64,000 nucleotides of DNA from NCBI GenBank assembly GCA_026119935.1, contig JALRMH010000047.1:1-64000 (forward strand), given 5' to 3'. A program made the position numbers and the translations under genes. The notes below the pieces were generated by a model. It made no database searches, was not told where the DNA came from, and was given only the letters and a program-made list of their open reading frames with translations. This DNA comes from Endothia cerciana. Its lineage: Eukaryota > Ascomycota > Sordariomycetes > Diaporthales > Cryphonectriaceae. Positions 21,628-34,164 of the stretch are shown one piece after another (position 1 is the first letter of the stretch; the number at the start of each line of letters is the position of its first letter).

Positions 21628-24345
21628 CTATCCACCTAACAAGGTGTGTGGCTCACTATCCAGAGTCGTTTTATTGCTTAGTGTAAATACTATCTTAACC
21701 TCCCCCTCTATACAAAGCTTGTAATCTCGTCTCCCTGCCGGTCGAGAAGCAGTGCCATTACCATTCCCAGAATTCCCAGCAGCAGCCTGTACCACCTCCT
21801 CAGTAATAGGGACCTGGTCTCCCCGCCTATTGAGAAGCAGTGTCATAACTTCCTTGCCATTCCTATTATTGCAAGCCGCGGCCTGTGCAACTCGTGTCGT
21901 TGCCTTGCCTCCATAGCGCAGTAGTATCAGAAACAACGTTTACATATCCCGATTTAGCAGCCTCCTCCAGCGGTGTCGCGCCAGAGGCATCAATACTATT
22001 GACATCAAAAGTATACTCTGGATCCTGAACATCTAAGCCACAGATATAAGAAACTATTGCAGGAACCCCCCGCCGTCCAGCCACATGCAAAATGGAGAAC
22101 TGTTTAGGAGGTTGAGGTTGTAAAAAAAATCGAGGAGGCCTTAGGCATTGAAGCCACTGCTCGCGACACAGAGAATCAATTTTAAAGAAACTCCGCTTGT
22201 GAACTTCTCACCTCAAATCTTGACTCTGCCATGCGCGCGTGATTGGCCCAATCTTCATTTGCGTTTGGCAAGAAGTGCGCCTTGGACTTATTGCTGTCAC
22301 GGGATTGCTCCATGAGCATATCAATCAAGCGATACGCAAGTTGAGCATGAGCTTGTAGCTCATCGATGAAAGAGCCAGAAACAGCCCCAACTAGAAAGTC
22401 CTTCACAGACTTATGCAGCAGGAGGACATCCTCATCTTGAATCATGACTATGAGGCGACAGAGTGCGATTTGCTCGCGTATAAACTGGACTCGAGTCTCA
22501 ATATCCTCTTCTTCCTGATATAGCTGGCAAACTTCAGCGAGCTCTGCTATGCTCAGTGGTCGTAGAGACACGGCAACGAAGCGTATGATGCGTCGGACTG
22601 TGTCGGCTCCCGGGCTGTCCTGTTGGAGAGCTGTGTTAAGTAGCTTCTTGTAGAGAGAATCGAGTCCTTTGGGCATGTCCTGTAAGACCCGGACGGCATC
22701 CTTGGAAGGCACATCCTTGAGCTCCTCGCAGGCTAAGCCAACCCAGAGAAAAGTACCTTCTGCTCTGTCTCTCAGAATGTTGCTGACTTGTTCCTGAACT
22801 TTATTGGTATAATGTTTCCTCTTCGTCAGATCTGCTACTCTCCCCTTAATGCAGAGATTGACGTCATGCTCTGTTTGGGGGAAAGAGGCTAAAGTCCCTG
22901 TTTGAGAAACCGTCCAAGTATTCGTGAATCTCGTTGTATGGCCGACTGGTAATCAAGATCCGGATGTTTGGCGGGGGATTTTGGCTATGGAAGGTTTCTT
23001 GAATTTGTTGTAGCAGGATCTTCTGCGATTCTCGTTCGCATTCATCCAGCGCATCAATAATGCAGTATTTTTGACCCGTATTCTGATCCGTCGCGGCCGC
23101 TATAAATATTGTCCATAGAGCGTCGAACGATTCGAACAGGTCTGCCCCACGCTCGTTGTATTTTTTGAAACAAATACTCCAGAAGCTATGGGTGCTGCTA
23201 AACAAGCTAAAGGAGAAGCCCCCTGACGACAGACACAGCAGTCTTCCGCTTATCGAAGCCGGAATCGCAGAAGAAGTATGCAAGCGTTTTCCCGTGAGCC
23301 GCAGAGAAGGCTTGTTGACAGCTCCTCAGTAAGGAATATAGCTATAGTCGACTTTCCCGTTCCTGGGTTTCCATAAAGCCAAAAGACATGAGGCGCCCAA
23401 GTCTCGGAGCCTACTATCTGTCCGGAGCCAAGCCAGGCAGTAAGCTCGTCTGTGCCGAGGACCCACCTAATCGCAAGTGTTGGGCGCGCGATCTCCTTTC
23501 TTACGTTTTAATGCGTTCCGGTCCTCGGATGGATCGGTTTGAAAGAGATAACATAGATAGTCCCTAGCCTCGGGCTTCTCCTTTAACACATCTTAGCAGC
23601 CTGTTAGTATAGCTTAGTACATTAGGAGAAGAAAGACATACAGCTTCTATCAGTAATCATCAGGTTTGCTATTGCTGAGGTCAGTGAAGTATATAGATGA
23701 TGGAACAGGGATATACACGATGTTGTCGGTATCGAAGGATATCCTTTGCAGTAGCACACATCTCAGAAATCTTGCCCGAGACTTTCAAGAAGGAGCAGTC
23801 AGTCGGACTGGAATATTTGTTGATCTTCAGGTGGTCTGTCTGGAGGGCACATCTATCAAGGCCTGGAATGCAAGCGGATGCCTCTTCTACAACCTACGAA
23901 TGTTAGTATAAGCACTCTAGTGCAACGTCGACTACATACCATTCCTTTAACTATACCCCCAGTTATAAATCTTCGGCTATAATCTGTTTCGTAGAGTTCG
24001 CTAAAACAGGAGACGGGCGTGGATAACTTGTTTCGCAGCCGGCAGAAGCTGTGCAATTTGTCTGTTAGTATAGGCTCGTCGAAGTTAAGTTCTCCAATAA
24101 TTCCGCGGTGCGAGCCTGCTGGTTGCATAAGCTGTGCAGCGAAATCCGCGAAGAATTGCCACTTTGTTCCCCGGAAAGGAGTGCCTAGGAAAACTAAGCC
24201 GACAGTATCCCTCGTCAAGTACTCAAAGTCGTCCTCGGAGTTAGCATATAAGAGGCCCTCGACGTCGTAGGTTACATGAACGATAACATTGCTGGTGCAT
24301 CTCGACCCAATTGGCAGTGGCGAAAACCTTGCGGCACCAACTCTC
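21628..24345 (-). pseudogene. NLR-type gene: hydrolase-like N-terminus, NACHT NTPase, C-terminal ANK/repeat region; broken
   Basis: Minus-strand order matches fungal NOD-like receptors. (1) At 23930-24340, VGLVFLGTPFRGTKWQ and neighbours resemble the alpha/beta-hydrolase (SERAC1/lipase-like) effector domain, truncated at its start. (2) NACHT: Walker A WLYGNPGTGKSTIA at about 23335-23390, Walker B YCIIDALDECE at about 23030-23065, sensor ILITSRPYNEIHEYL at about 22925-22970. (3) Winged-helix and linker at 22182-22712 (KGLDSLYKKLLNTALQQ, PLSIAELAEVCQLY, LLLHKSVKDFL). (4) One ankyrin-like repeat (ILHVAGRRGVPAIVSYICGL) and LLLNRRGDQVPITEEVVQAA repeats at 21630-22090. The reading frame changes at least three times (near 23280, 22860 and 22150-21930). 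Such proteins act in heterokaryon incompatibility and immunity; this copy is probably inactive. Confidence 0.8.
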
Positions 24346-25190
24346 AATGGTCTCTAAGCTAATAGTTAGCGACCAGCAAGCAGTATAGGAGCAGGATAAT
24401 ACCCACCAGGGTCAAAACGGTCGAGGTAACGGGAAGCATCGAAGACAGAGCGGAACATCATACGGGCCTTAGTAGTGTTGGGAAGCTATGGCACACACAG
24501 TTAGCGGGTTCTGCACAACTAGGAGAAGGGAAAGGACTTACGGGGCGATATACAACGCCTCGCTTAACGCAGGACAGGCAGGCGAAGTGGCCGGCTACAG
24601 AGAATTAGCAGGAAACAAGGGGCGACCAAGCGGGTTACTCGCCAGCAGCATCAACGCAGTAGTGGCCGGGGTTTTCGAACATGAGGACGGCATAAGCGTT
24701 GCAGGGGGCGAAACGTCAGCCGGGAATCTCGTAGAGAGCATAGGAGCCGCTGACGAAGGGCCTTTAAGCAGGGTAATAATAAAGGGCGGTAGTTATGCCG
24801 TCGACATCGCGCTTGCGGATGCGTTAAAGGAGCTCTAAGTGGTCACTAAGCAGATCACTTCTAGTTTAAGAGCGGCTCTGAAAGCAGGTAAGTAACTATA
24901 TAAGAGCAAGGACTAAGCCAGAACATAGACCTACCAAATCAATAGGGTAAATAGTAGAAGAAAGAAAGAAAGGGTTAGGCAAGAAGATTGTAAAAACTAA
25001 ACTACCTTAAATAGTAATACCTTACTCCCCTCTTAAGTATAAAAATATTAAACAGGTAAATGCTAAGCAGGTAGGCGAGTAAGCTTTAAATAAGCACAAG
25101 CTTTATTAATAAAACGCAGCTTAAGACTAAAGCTATAACCCCTAGATCTAATCTGCAATATTAGAATATATTTACTTATATTTATACTTA
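24346..25190. other. Intergenic; one doubtful plus-strand ORF at 24488-24838
   Basis: Follows the truncated start of the NLR gene. A 116-residue plus-strand frame (MAHTVSGFCTTRRRERTYGA onward, Gly/Ala-rich) is open but has no recognised domain and could be chance or a repeat remnant. From 24900 the DNA becomes AT-rich with no gene. Confidence 0.4.
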
Positions 25191-25194
25191 TAAA

Positions 25195-25985
25195 TATATT
25201 TAAAGACGTAACTTAACGCTATAAGTTATCTCTATATAGTTTTTGAAATAGCCTAGGTTCTCGAACTTTAGTACCTGCTCCTAGCACTTAGGGTAGCTAT
25301 ATAATATCTACTTCATGCTGCTCAGCTTCTCTGCGTGCTTTTTATTAAAATAATTATACATCACTGCAGGTCAGCAGAATTTGAATATCCTTTCCTCGTA
25401 GGACAGCCTTTCATTCCTAATATAGCGCAGGTATTATGCCCTATATATTAGAAGCAGGAAGGGGTCTAGCCCTAGAGACTCTTCTTTTACTAAAATATCA
25501 GCCAGAGCTTTCCATCAGATGCAGGTTCGCTTTATAGTCTCTCTTTTACTATATAGAGCGATTATAAGCTCGGTCGCCTGGATACAGAGTTCGAACAGCT
25601 CCTCAGAGCTTAAGTCGTCAGGCTAGTTGCAAAGGATATCAGCGAGCTGGGCACGTTCAGGTATATATAGTTTCATCATCAGTTCAAAGTACTGCTCCTC
25701 CTCTTGCCTGTTAGCCTGTCTTTCAACATCCTAGGTCAGGCGGTTGTGAAAATAATGCGCCCGGTATTCGAGCTAGATCTTATTATCGCGCTGCGCCTGC
25801 TTGGTCGCGATTGATCTAGTCAGCTCTCGAATCCGCTCTTTGTTTTCTGTGCCTTTGATCCTATATTAGCCGCCTTTAAGCTGTGCTCTCTCTGCTTCCA
25901 GCGCAACGATCTCCGGATCAGGCGGTATATTCTCCCAGACCTCGTCAGGGACTATATCCTTGCTAGCACAGGGGTTACGCATAAA
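25195..25985 (-). pseudogene. DUF3435 (captain-type tyrosine recombinase family) C-terminal remnant, RIPped
   Basis: Minus-strand translation through stops gives RNPCASKDIVPDEVWENIPP, then EIVALEAERAQLKGG, IRELTRSIATKQAQRDNKI, EEEQYFELMMKLYIPERAQL, then a zinc-finger-like tail (YIRNERLSYEERIFKFC, FNKKHAEKL, SYPKC, LKFENLGYFKNYIERY). This is the characteristic C-terminal layout, with degenerate C2H2 fingers, of fungal DUF3435/'FluG domain' proteins, the family containing Starship captain recombinases. The N-terminal catalytic part is missing: similarity stops near 25985 where AT-rich DNA begins. Stops are mostly TAG, with one TGA, at expected Gln/Trp/Arg codons. Identification rests on recalled family patterns, not on a search. 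Confidence 0.65.
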
Positions 25986-26280
25986 GCTTAATACTTAGAT
26001 TAATAATTAAAAAGCTATATATAATAATTTATCTATTAGTAATAAGCGCAAAGTTATATATCTAGCTCTTTAGTCTTTAATTACTTGAAGTTACTACTGA
26101 TTGCTATATTTTTAATAATTATAAATTATCTCTAGTAATTATTTTTATAACTTTAACTTTTTAATTATATAAGCAGCCTTTATTATTAATATTAAATTTA
26201 ATACTTAATTTCTTTTTAAAATCTACTATTCCTGTAGTTTGTGCTATAATTTATATATTAGATAGATTATAACAGCTATA
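25986..26280. other. AT-rich spacer, no gene
   Basis: RIP-like AT-rich DNA between the DUF3435 remnant and the minisatellite. Confidence 0.5.
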
Positions 26281-26506
26281 CTATGCTACACTATGCTGTG
26301 CTACGCTGTGCTACGCTGTCTGTACTACGCTGTGCTACACTATGCTGTACTATGCTGTACTACGCTGTATTACGCTGTACTACACTATCTGTACTACGCT
26401 GTGTTACGCTGTACTACGCTGTACTACACTGTCTGTACTACGCTGTGTTACGCTGTACTATGCTATACTACACTCGCTGTACTACGCTGTATTACTGTTA
26501 CAAGTA
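26280..26506. repeat. 10-bp minisatellite, small array
   Basis: About 22 units of the 10-bp repeat also found at 26715-28892, separated from that block by about 205 bp of unrelated DNA. Units are variants of CTGTACTACG. Confidence 0.9.
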
Positions 26507-26714
26507 GCAGGTATTATAATGTGACAGAGTTAAGGGTTAAAAGCTAGCTAGGGCTAGCTATTTGTATAAAAGAGAAGCCTACTAGCTTTAGGCTTGGAAC
26601 TTTAGATTTAAACTTTAAGTATTAGTTATTATATTGCAATACAGGCTTTTAGCTAAGGGTATTCAACAAGCTGACTTATATAATTCGGATCTACAGGCTT
26701 TACTGACAATTACA

Positions 26715-28892
26715 CTGTACTACGCTGTACTACACTAGCTGTATTACGCTGTACTACGCTATACTACACTATCTGTACTACGCTGTGTTACGCTGTACTA
26801 CGCTGTACTACACTATCTGTATTACGCTGTGTTACGCTATATTATACTGTACTATACTAGCTGTGTTACGCTGTACTACACTATCTGTACTACACTGTGT
26901 TACGCTATACTATGCTGTATTATACTATTTGTACTACGCTGTGTTACGCTGTACTACGCTGTATTACACTGTACTACGCTGTGTTACGCTGTACTACACT
27001 ATCTGTACTACGCTGTGTTACGCTGTACTACACTATCTGTATTACGCTGTGTTACGCTATACTATGCTGTATTATACTATTTGTACTACGCTGTGTTACG
27101 CTGTACTACGCTGTACTACACTGTACTACGCTGTACTACGCTGTACTACACTATCTGTACTACGCTGTATTACGCTGTCTGTACTACGCTGTGTTACGCT
27201 GTATTACGCTGTACTACGCTGTGTTACACTATACTACACTGTACTACGCTGTGTTACGCTGTATTACACTATACTACACTAGCTGTACTACGCTGTACTA
27301 CGCTGTACTACGCTGTACTACGCTATATTATGCTGTACTACACTATATTACGCTGTGTTACACTATACTATATTGTACTACGCTGTATTACGCTGTACTA
27401 CACTATACTACGCTATACTACGCTGTGTTACATTATACTACACTGTACTACGCTGTGTTACGCTATATTACACTGTACTACACTAGCTGTACTACGCTGT
27501 ACTACGCTGTACTACGCTGTACTACGCTGTACTATACTATATTACGCTGTGTTACACTGTACTATATTATACTACGCTGTATTACGCTGTACTACACTAT
27601 ACTATGCTGTGTTATACTATACTATACTGTATTATGCTGTATTACGCTGTGTTACGCTGTACTACGCTGTATTACGCTGTACTACACTATATTATGCTGT
27701 GTTATACTATACTATGCTGTATTACGCTGTGTTACGCTGTACTACGCTGTACTATGCTGTGTTACACTATACTACATTAGCTGTACTACGCTGTACTATG
27801 CTGTATTATGCTGTACTATACTAGCTGTACTACGCTGTATTACGCTGTATTACGCTGTACTACACTAGCTATACTACGCTGTACTACGCTGTATTACGCT
27901 GTACTATACTAGCTGTATTACACTATACTACGCTTGCTATACTACGCTGTATTACGCTGTACTACGCTGTACTACGCTGTATTATACTGTATTACACTGT
28001 GTTATACTATATTACGCTGTATTACACTGTACTACACTATACTATGCTGTGTTATACTATACTATACTATATTACGCTGTATTACGCTGTACTACACTAT
28101 ACTACGCTGTACTACGCTGTGTTACACTATACTACACTATACTATGCTGTGTTACGCTGTATTACACTGTACTACACTAGCTATACTACGCTGTACTACG
28201 CTGTACTACGCTGTACTACGCTGTACTATACTATATTACACTGTGTTACACTATACTACACTATACTACGCTGTGTTACGCTATACTACACTATACTATA
28301 CTGTGTTATACTATATTATACTGTATTACGCTGTATTACGCTGTGTTACGCTGTACTATGCTGTGTTACGCTGTACTACACTAGCTGTACTACGCTGTAC
28401 TACGCTATACTATGCTGTACTACGCTGTATTACACTATATTACGCTGTGTTACACTGTACTACACTGTACTACGCTGTGTTACGCTGTACTACACTATAC
28501 TATGCTGTGTTATACTATACTATGCTGTATTACGCTGTGTTACGCTGTACTACGCTGTACTATGCTGTGTTACACTGTACTATATTAGCTGTATTACGCT
28601 GTACTATGCTGTGTTACGCTGTACTACACTAGCTGTACTACGCTGTACTACGCTGTGTTACGCTGTACTACACTAGCTGTATTACACTATACTACGCTCG
28701 CTGTACTACGCTGTATTACGCTGTACTACGCTGTACTACGCTGTATTATGCTGTATTACACTGTGTTATACTATATTACGCTGTGTTACGCTGTGTTACG
28801 CTGTACTACGCTGTACTACGCTGTACTACGCTGTACTACGCTGTAATATACTAGCTGTGTTATGCTGTGTTACGCTGTACTACGCTGTACTA
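26715..28892. repeat. Large 10-bp minisatellite array (about 2.2 kb)
   Basis: More than 200 tandem units of CTGTACTACG and variants such as CTGTGTTACG, CTGTATTACG, CTATACTACA and CTATACTATG. Variation is confined to a few positions and is almost entirely transitions. A 4-5 bp insert (CTAG or CTAT before CTG) recurs at irregular intervals. No unit creates a stop in the plus frames, so spurious open frames of up to 331 codons (Tyr/Leu/Cys/Thr repeats) cover the array. These are not considered genes. Confidence 0.95.
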
Positions 28893-29438
28893 CTATTAAA
28901 ATACTTATTATAGCTTCTTTTTACTTATATTAGAGCTAGACAAGTTAGTAGAAATATTAAAAAAATATAATAAAAAGGCTTATACAACTCTGCTTCGACT
29001 AAGCACTAGGCTACTTACTTTCTCTAGCTATAGCAAGATAAAAGGCAATAATATAACTTAGACCTTTAATTTGATATCGAGGATAATATCACAGAAAAGA
29101 GAGCACCTAGCGCAAAGAAAAGCGTTAGGCGCTTGCAAGCAGCTTAAGAAGAGATAAAGGAACACTAGCAAATAGCAGTAGAATCGCACGCCAAATACTA
29201 TAATCAGAAACACTAGCTATTCGAATTCAATAAAGGAGACTTGGTCAAGCTGTCAACTCGGAATTTACAGTTCAATAGCGAGTCGAAGAAGTTAATCCCT
29301 CGGTTTATAAGCCTTTTAAGGGTGTTAGAACGTATCAGGATATAAATATACTGTATTACACTCCCTGACAAATACTCACAGCTTTATAATATCTTCTCTA
29401 TATCCCTCTTCGAACTGTAGAAAACCTAACAGGGTCAA
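28893..29438 (+). mobile_element. Ty3/gypsy integrase remnant, left part, interrupted by copia
   Basis: From about 29040 the DNA matches the gypsy copy at 2700-3080 but with fewer RIP changes (HAKYYNQKHWLFEF, KGDLVKLSTRNLQF when read through stops). It breaks off at 29438, where the copia element begins. The remaining gypsy sequence resumes at 34394. Confidence 0.8.
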
Positions 29439-29662
29439 TGTTGATCGTAAGGCCTGCCTGCCTGAAACCAACGCCGAGAAGCCGGTCTAGAGTCTGTATC
29501 AGTTCACGATGGCCTCGTCTCAGAGAGCCCTACAAGCTTATAAATATAAGCCCTAAAGCTAGAATCTCCGGCAATAGTTATATATAAATAGCTTCATCGT
29601 CTCCCTTGAAGAGATCAGTAGTTAGAAAGGATCAAGTTTCATCCACTCGTTTAAATTCAACA
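29439..29662 (+). mobile_element. Copia 5' LTR (224 bp)
   Basis: Begins TGTTGATCGTAAGGCC and ends TTCAACA. The second copy is at 34165-34393. The 5-bp flank on the left is GTCAA; on the right of the 3' LTR it is GCCAG. The two differ by transitions only, and the uninterrupted gypsy copy suggests the original target was GTCAG. Confidence 0.85.
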
Positions 29663-32600
29663 CATTATTAGTACGATCGAGCTCTGCCCTGGCCGTACGA
29701 GTCTAATTCGCACCTTCACAGCTGAAAAATTCAGCACTTAGAATCCTCATTTCAGGGCTTATCTAGCCCCTAGAATCCCTATTCCAGGGCCTATCTAGCC
29801 CTTGACAAGGACTAAAAGCGACAAATCTCGCGAAAGACGACAATTTCGTCCAGATCCTCTATGCCTGATCAGCTAGAGGACACTATCTCTAGCCGAACTA
29901 TACGTTCCGGAAGAGAATACGGCCTATCTAGCCCTGCCGCTGCCACTATAGTCGAGCAAAACCAACCACTCAACATTAAGGGCATCGCCAGTCCCTCTTC
30001 AAGTCAGAGAATATCCGACGTTGAAGAGAAAGGGTCTGAGGGCCTCTCGAAGGTCCCCTGCCTCCCGAAGGCCTAGAGGCTCACCCAGAACAACTAGATT
30101 CAGTGGGAAGGGTCTATAAAGTTCCTCCTATATAATCAGGGAAAGTACGACGTACTAGTCCCTCTCTTCAAGGCCCTCTAAGGCTAGAAACAGCTCAGCG
30201 AGACTAAGCGTAAGATGCTAGCAGCCCCTATCGACTATGCAAGCAAGTCCTAGGAAACACGCGATCAGAACAGCATTAACTTGATAATAGATTATTCGAT
30301 CTCTATAGAGGCCCTTGCTATTATCACAAAGGATCTCGATCTAGTAATGAAATAGCTAATGCTGAGAGACTTCACTATCGGCTCAGGGCTTATTTAATAT
30401 TAGATACTGCTAGCTGAGATCAACTCCGTGCGAAACGGATCCTTTAAAACTACCTCTAAATATATCTCAGAGTTCAATCGGATTAAAACAAGCCTTAAGC
30501 TCCTCAGACGACATGTTGATGAGTCCGAATATCTGAGCAGCTTTATCAAAGGCATCGAGGTTGATCAGCCCTAATAGGCCTCTCGAATCAGGCAAACGAT
30601 GCAGCTTAGCCTAGGGACAATATCCCTTCACGCCGTCCAAGCCGACTATCACAACGAGCTCAGATCTATCAAGGGAACTGAGTCGGCGAACCTTACTAGT
30701 TATAACGACAAAAACAAGGGCAAAGGGCAAGGCTAGAAACGCTGGAAGCTGAAGCCTGGCTAGTGCTCTCACCGGAACCACTCTCTAGAGAACTGCTGGG
30801 TCGACTACTCTGAAAAAAGGAAGGAGAGAGAGAAATAGGAAGGAAAAGGAAAGGCTGAAGACAAATTCAGCACAGAAAAGGCCGATCTGGCCTCGATGAC
30901 GCTGATCTAGTCTCTACGAAATCTTATAATAGTTCGTCTAGTGTTGCTGCTTAGTACGCCTTCCTTAGCGCTGCTCTTGCCTGCTGGAATTCCAGCTAAT
31001 CAGAGGCTTCTAAAGTTATATGCTAACCTAAATCAAGCCTAGCTCTTTAAGCCTTTATAACTAGCTATCAACACTACAGACAACATCGTGAGATCTATAC
31101 AGATATAGGTGCCTCTTACTATATCTTCAGCATTAAGAAATAGTTTATCAGCCTTGAATATAGCGTTCAACTACTAAAGATCGTTACTAGAAGAGGTCTA
31201 GTTACTCTTTTAGCTACTAAGTCTATAAAACTTCAGTGCTAGATCGATAATAGCACGATTAACAAGCTTACTCTTTAAAGAGTATTCTACTACTCAGGCT
31301 TTACAAGGGATATTATTAGTATTCCTCTCTTATATAAGAAGGGCCTGAGGATTTGAAATTTCGACTTATATAATCCTCAGACTAAGGTAATCATCGCTAA
31401 GCTCGATAACCTCTTCAACCTTCGTCAACCTCTAGCCTAGAAAGCTTTCCTCACTAGCTAGACAGATCAACAGCCTAAGTATATCAACCTTGCTAAATAG
31501 CATCAGCGCCTAGAGCACGTCGGCATAGATATAATCCTCTGCACTACTCAGGCAATCGAGAGCATTAAGCTAGAAATCCTAGAAGCAGAATAAAACAAAG
31601 ATCTCATCTGCGAAGCCTGCAACTATAGAAAAATCCTCAGGTATATACCTTACAACAGCTTCACAGAACCTAAAGAGGCTAGCAAGGCCTAGCACTTCGA
31701 CTACTTCTCTATATTTACAGAGAGCGTCCTAGGCGAACGCTACAGCATTATCGCTACTAATAGCAAATACAGCTTTCGCTAGTTCCAGACTATTGAAAAT
31801 AAAGATCAAGGCCCTTAGATCGTTCTTCAGATGCTTATAAAGGCTAAAGACCTCTGGAAAGCAAAGATCCTTCGAGTCTACCTTAATAATAGGACCGAAC
31901 TCTTAGGAAGAGACAATAATAAACTTTAATAATAGCTCAGATAAGAAAATATCAGGCTAATACCCTCAGTGCTGTACACGCTAGAACAAAACAGCCTATA
32001 AGAGCACGCGAATCGCATTATAATAGAAAGGCAAGGTGCTAGATAGAAGATCTCGAGGTCCCTCTAGCTCTTTAGCCTTATTTATATAAAGCAGCTATTG
32101 CTATTACTAATTTCACTATAAACAACAGGACAAAGGCACTAAACTTATACCCTTATAAAGCCTTCTTAAATAAACAGCTCCCTAGCTAAAATCATAAGCT
32201 AAACCTTCTTAACGCTGTCTCGCTAGGCTAGCGATATATAATATATATGCTTGAAGAACATCGTCAACAAGGCGATAAGTTCCAGCTAAGAGGCGAATCT
32301 AGCATCGTCCTGAATTAGCTCCTCAACACTAATGTAACGAAGCTATTCATATAATTCAGGGTCTACGCCCCTAAAAGACTAAGCACTCTTCGACAGAAGG
32401 TCTTTATTACACCGAACCTCACGATCTACGAGCTTACAAGGGCTCGAGAGGTCCCTACAGCTATTAAAGGAGCTATCAGCACTATAGCAGACGCTATTAT
32501 CATCGGCTAACCCGTCGTCGAATGCACGCTAGCGCTTATTTCTAGCAGACGCTTAATAAGAGTAGCTGCTGCCTGCTTTCTGACAACCCCTATCATCGAT

Positions 32601-33409
32601 AGTCCTGACAAATTAAAGACCCTTTAAGAGGCCCTCGACAGGCTTGAAAAGGAACCCTAGCTAAAAGGCACTTATAAAGAGTACTGAAACCTGATCCGCC
32701 TCGGTATATTCAGGGCTAGAGATCATGACCCTCGCCGACAAGCGCTCTTAATGCGTCTAGTCTTCAAAAAGAAGCTCGATAAAGCTGGGAACGTCTCTGA
32801 ATATAAGATCAGAGTAGTCGTAAGAGGCTTTGAACAACGCAAAGGGCTTGATTTCACAGAAAGCTTCGCATCAGTCAGCAAGGCTCCCTTATAGAGGGTG
32901 CTGCTCTATCTAGCAGCCTCTCTCAACTAGAAAATCAACCAGGTAGATATAGTAGCAGCCTTTCTGAACGGCGATCTCGAAGAAGAGGTCTTCGTCGAAA
33001 TGCCTGAGGGCTTCGCTAGCTTCCTACAAAACCACCCTGCAGAGAACATCATCAGCTTCGATCCTGATAAAGATCAGGTCCTCCAGGTCCTGAAATCCCT
33101 CTATAAGCTCAAGCAGTCGCCACGACAGTAGCAAAAGAAGCTCACAACAGAACTCCTTAAGATAAGCTTTATATAGCTCAAAAGCGATGCAGCAATCCTG
33201 ATCAACTATAGTCGCTAAACGATCGTCTGCTCCTATATCGACGACCTCCTTATTATAGGCCTAAAGAGGGCTGAAATCGACGCCTGCACACTGCAATTAA
33301 GATAACGCTTCGACCTTAAGGACCTAGGGAGTGCAAACTACTTCCTGGTAATCCGAACCAGGCCGACAAGAAGGCTATTAACGACTATCAGTCTAGGAAT
33401 AGCTGTCTG

Positions 33410-34120
33410 ATGTACTTAATGACACAGACCAGGCTAGATCTAGCCTTTCTGCTGTCTGTAACCTCACAATACAGCTATAACCCATCGCCGGCGAACGAAG
33501 CCCTCTTGAGAAACGGCTTCCAGTACTACAGCTATACTAAGGACGTCGGTCTCGAGATCAGCGATAAAGGTGCCCCTATCAAGGTGCTATAGGACGATAA
33601 TAACCTCAAGCCTGATCCCTATATTAACAAACTGCTTGTTTCAGTATAGATTGATTCTAACCAGAAAGAGAATAAGGCAACTAGCTGTTCTACCTACAGC
33701 CTCGTCATATAGCTAGGAAATAGCGTTATAAACTAGCGATCTCGGCGAACAGATCGCGTGATGACCTCTACAACAGAGGCTGAATATCACGCTGTGGGCA
33801 AGGGCATTCAAGCAGGCCTTTGGCTTCGCAACCTTCTGACAGAACTCTAAATCCCTTCGCATTTCACTGTGAGGTGCGACAACCTAGGGACTGTCAAGCT
33901 GACCAAGAATCCCGAATTCCACCAACGAACAGGCTATATCCCCCTTGACGAACACTTCGTCCGGGACGAAATAGCCTTAGGAAGATTCGATATCAAGTGG
34001 GTGGCAACTGAGGAGCAGGTGGCCGATAGGCTTACGAAGCCCCTAGATGGAAATAAGCACTCGAAAATGATAGAGCAGCTACGATTGGCTGTAAAACACC
34101 AAGGGCCGAACCCACGATAG
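33410..34120 (+). pseudogene. Copia RNase H domain
   Basis: Part of the copia element. Two open pieces (33410-33592 and 33869-34120) joined by a stop-containing stretch encode the end of the polyprotein: MYLMTQTRLDLAFLLSVTSQ, then TTEAEYHAVGKG, CDNLGTVKLTKNPEFHQRTG, and HIDLDEHFVRD-like and TKPLDG motifs. TAG stops at W or Q codons interrupt it. Confidence 0.8.
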
Positions 34121-34164
34121 TGACGAGGACCTCGTTTCTAGGCCAGACGAGCCTTATGGGGGTG

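Noticed and set aside
26785..28846. Open frames of 165-331 codons across the minisatellite (Tyr/Leu/Cys/Thr repeats)
   Set aside because: They arise because the 10-bp unit lacks stop codons in the plus frames. All three frames give the same periodic peptide, and no start context or conserved domain exists.
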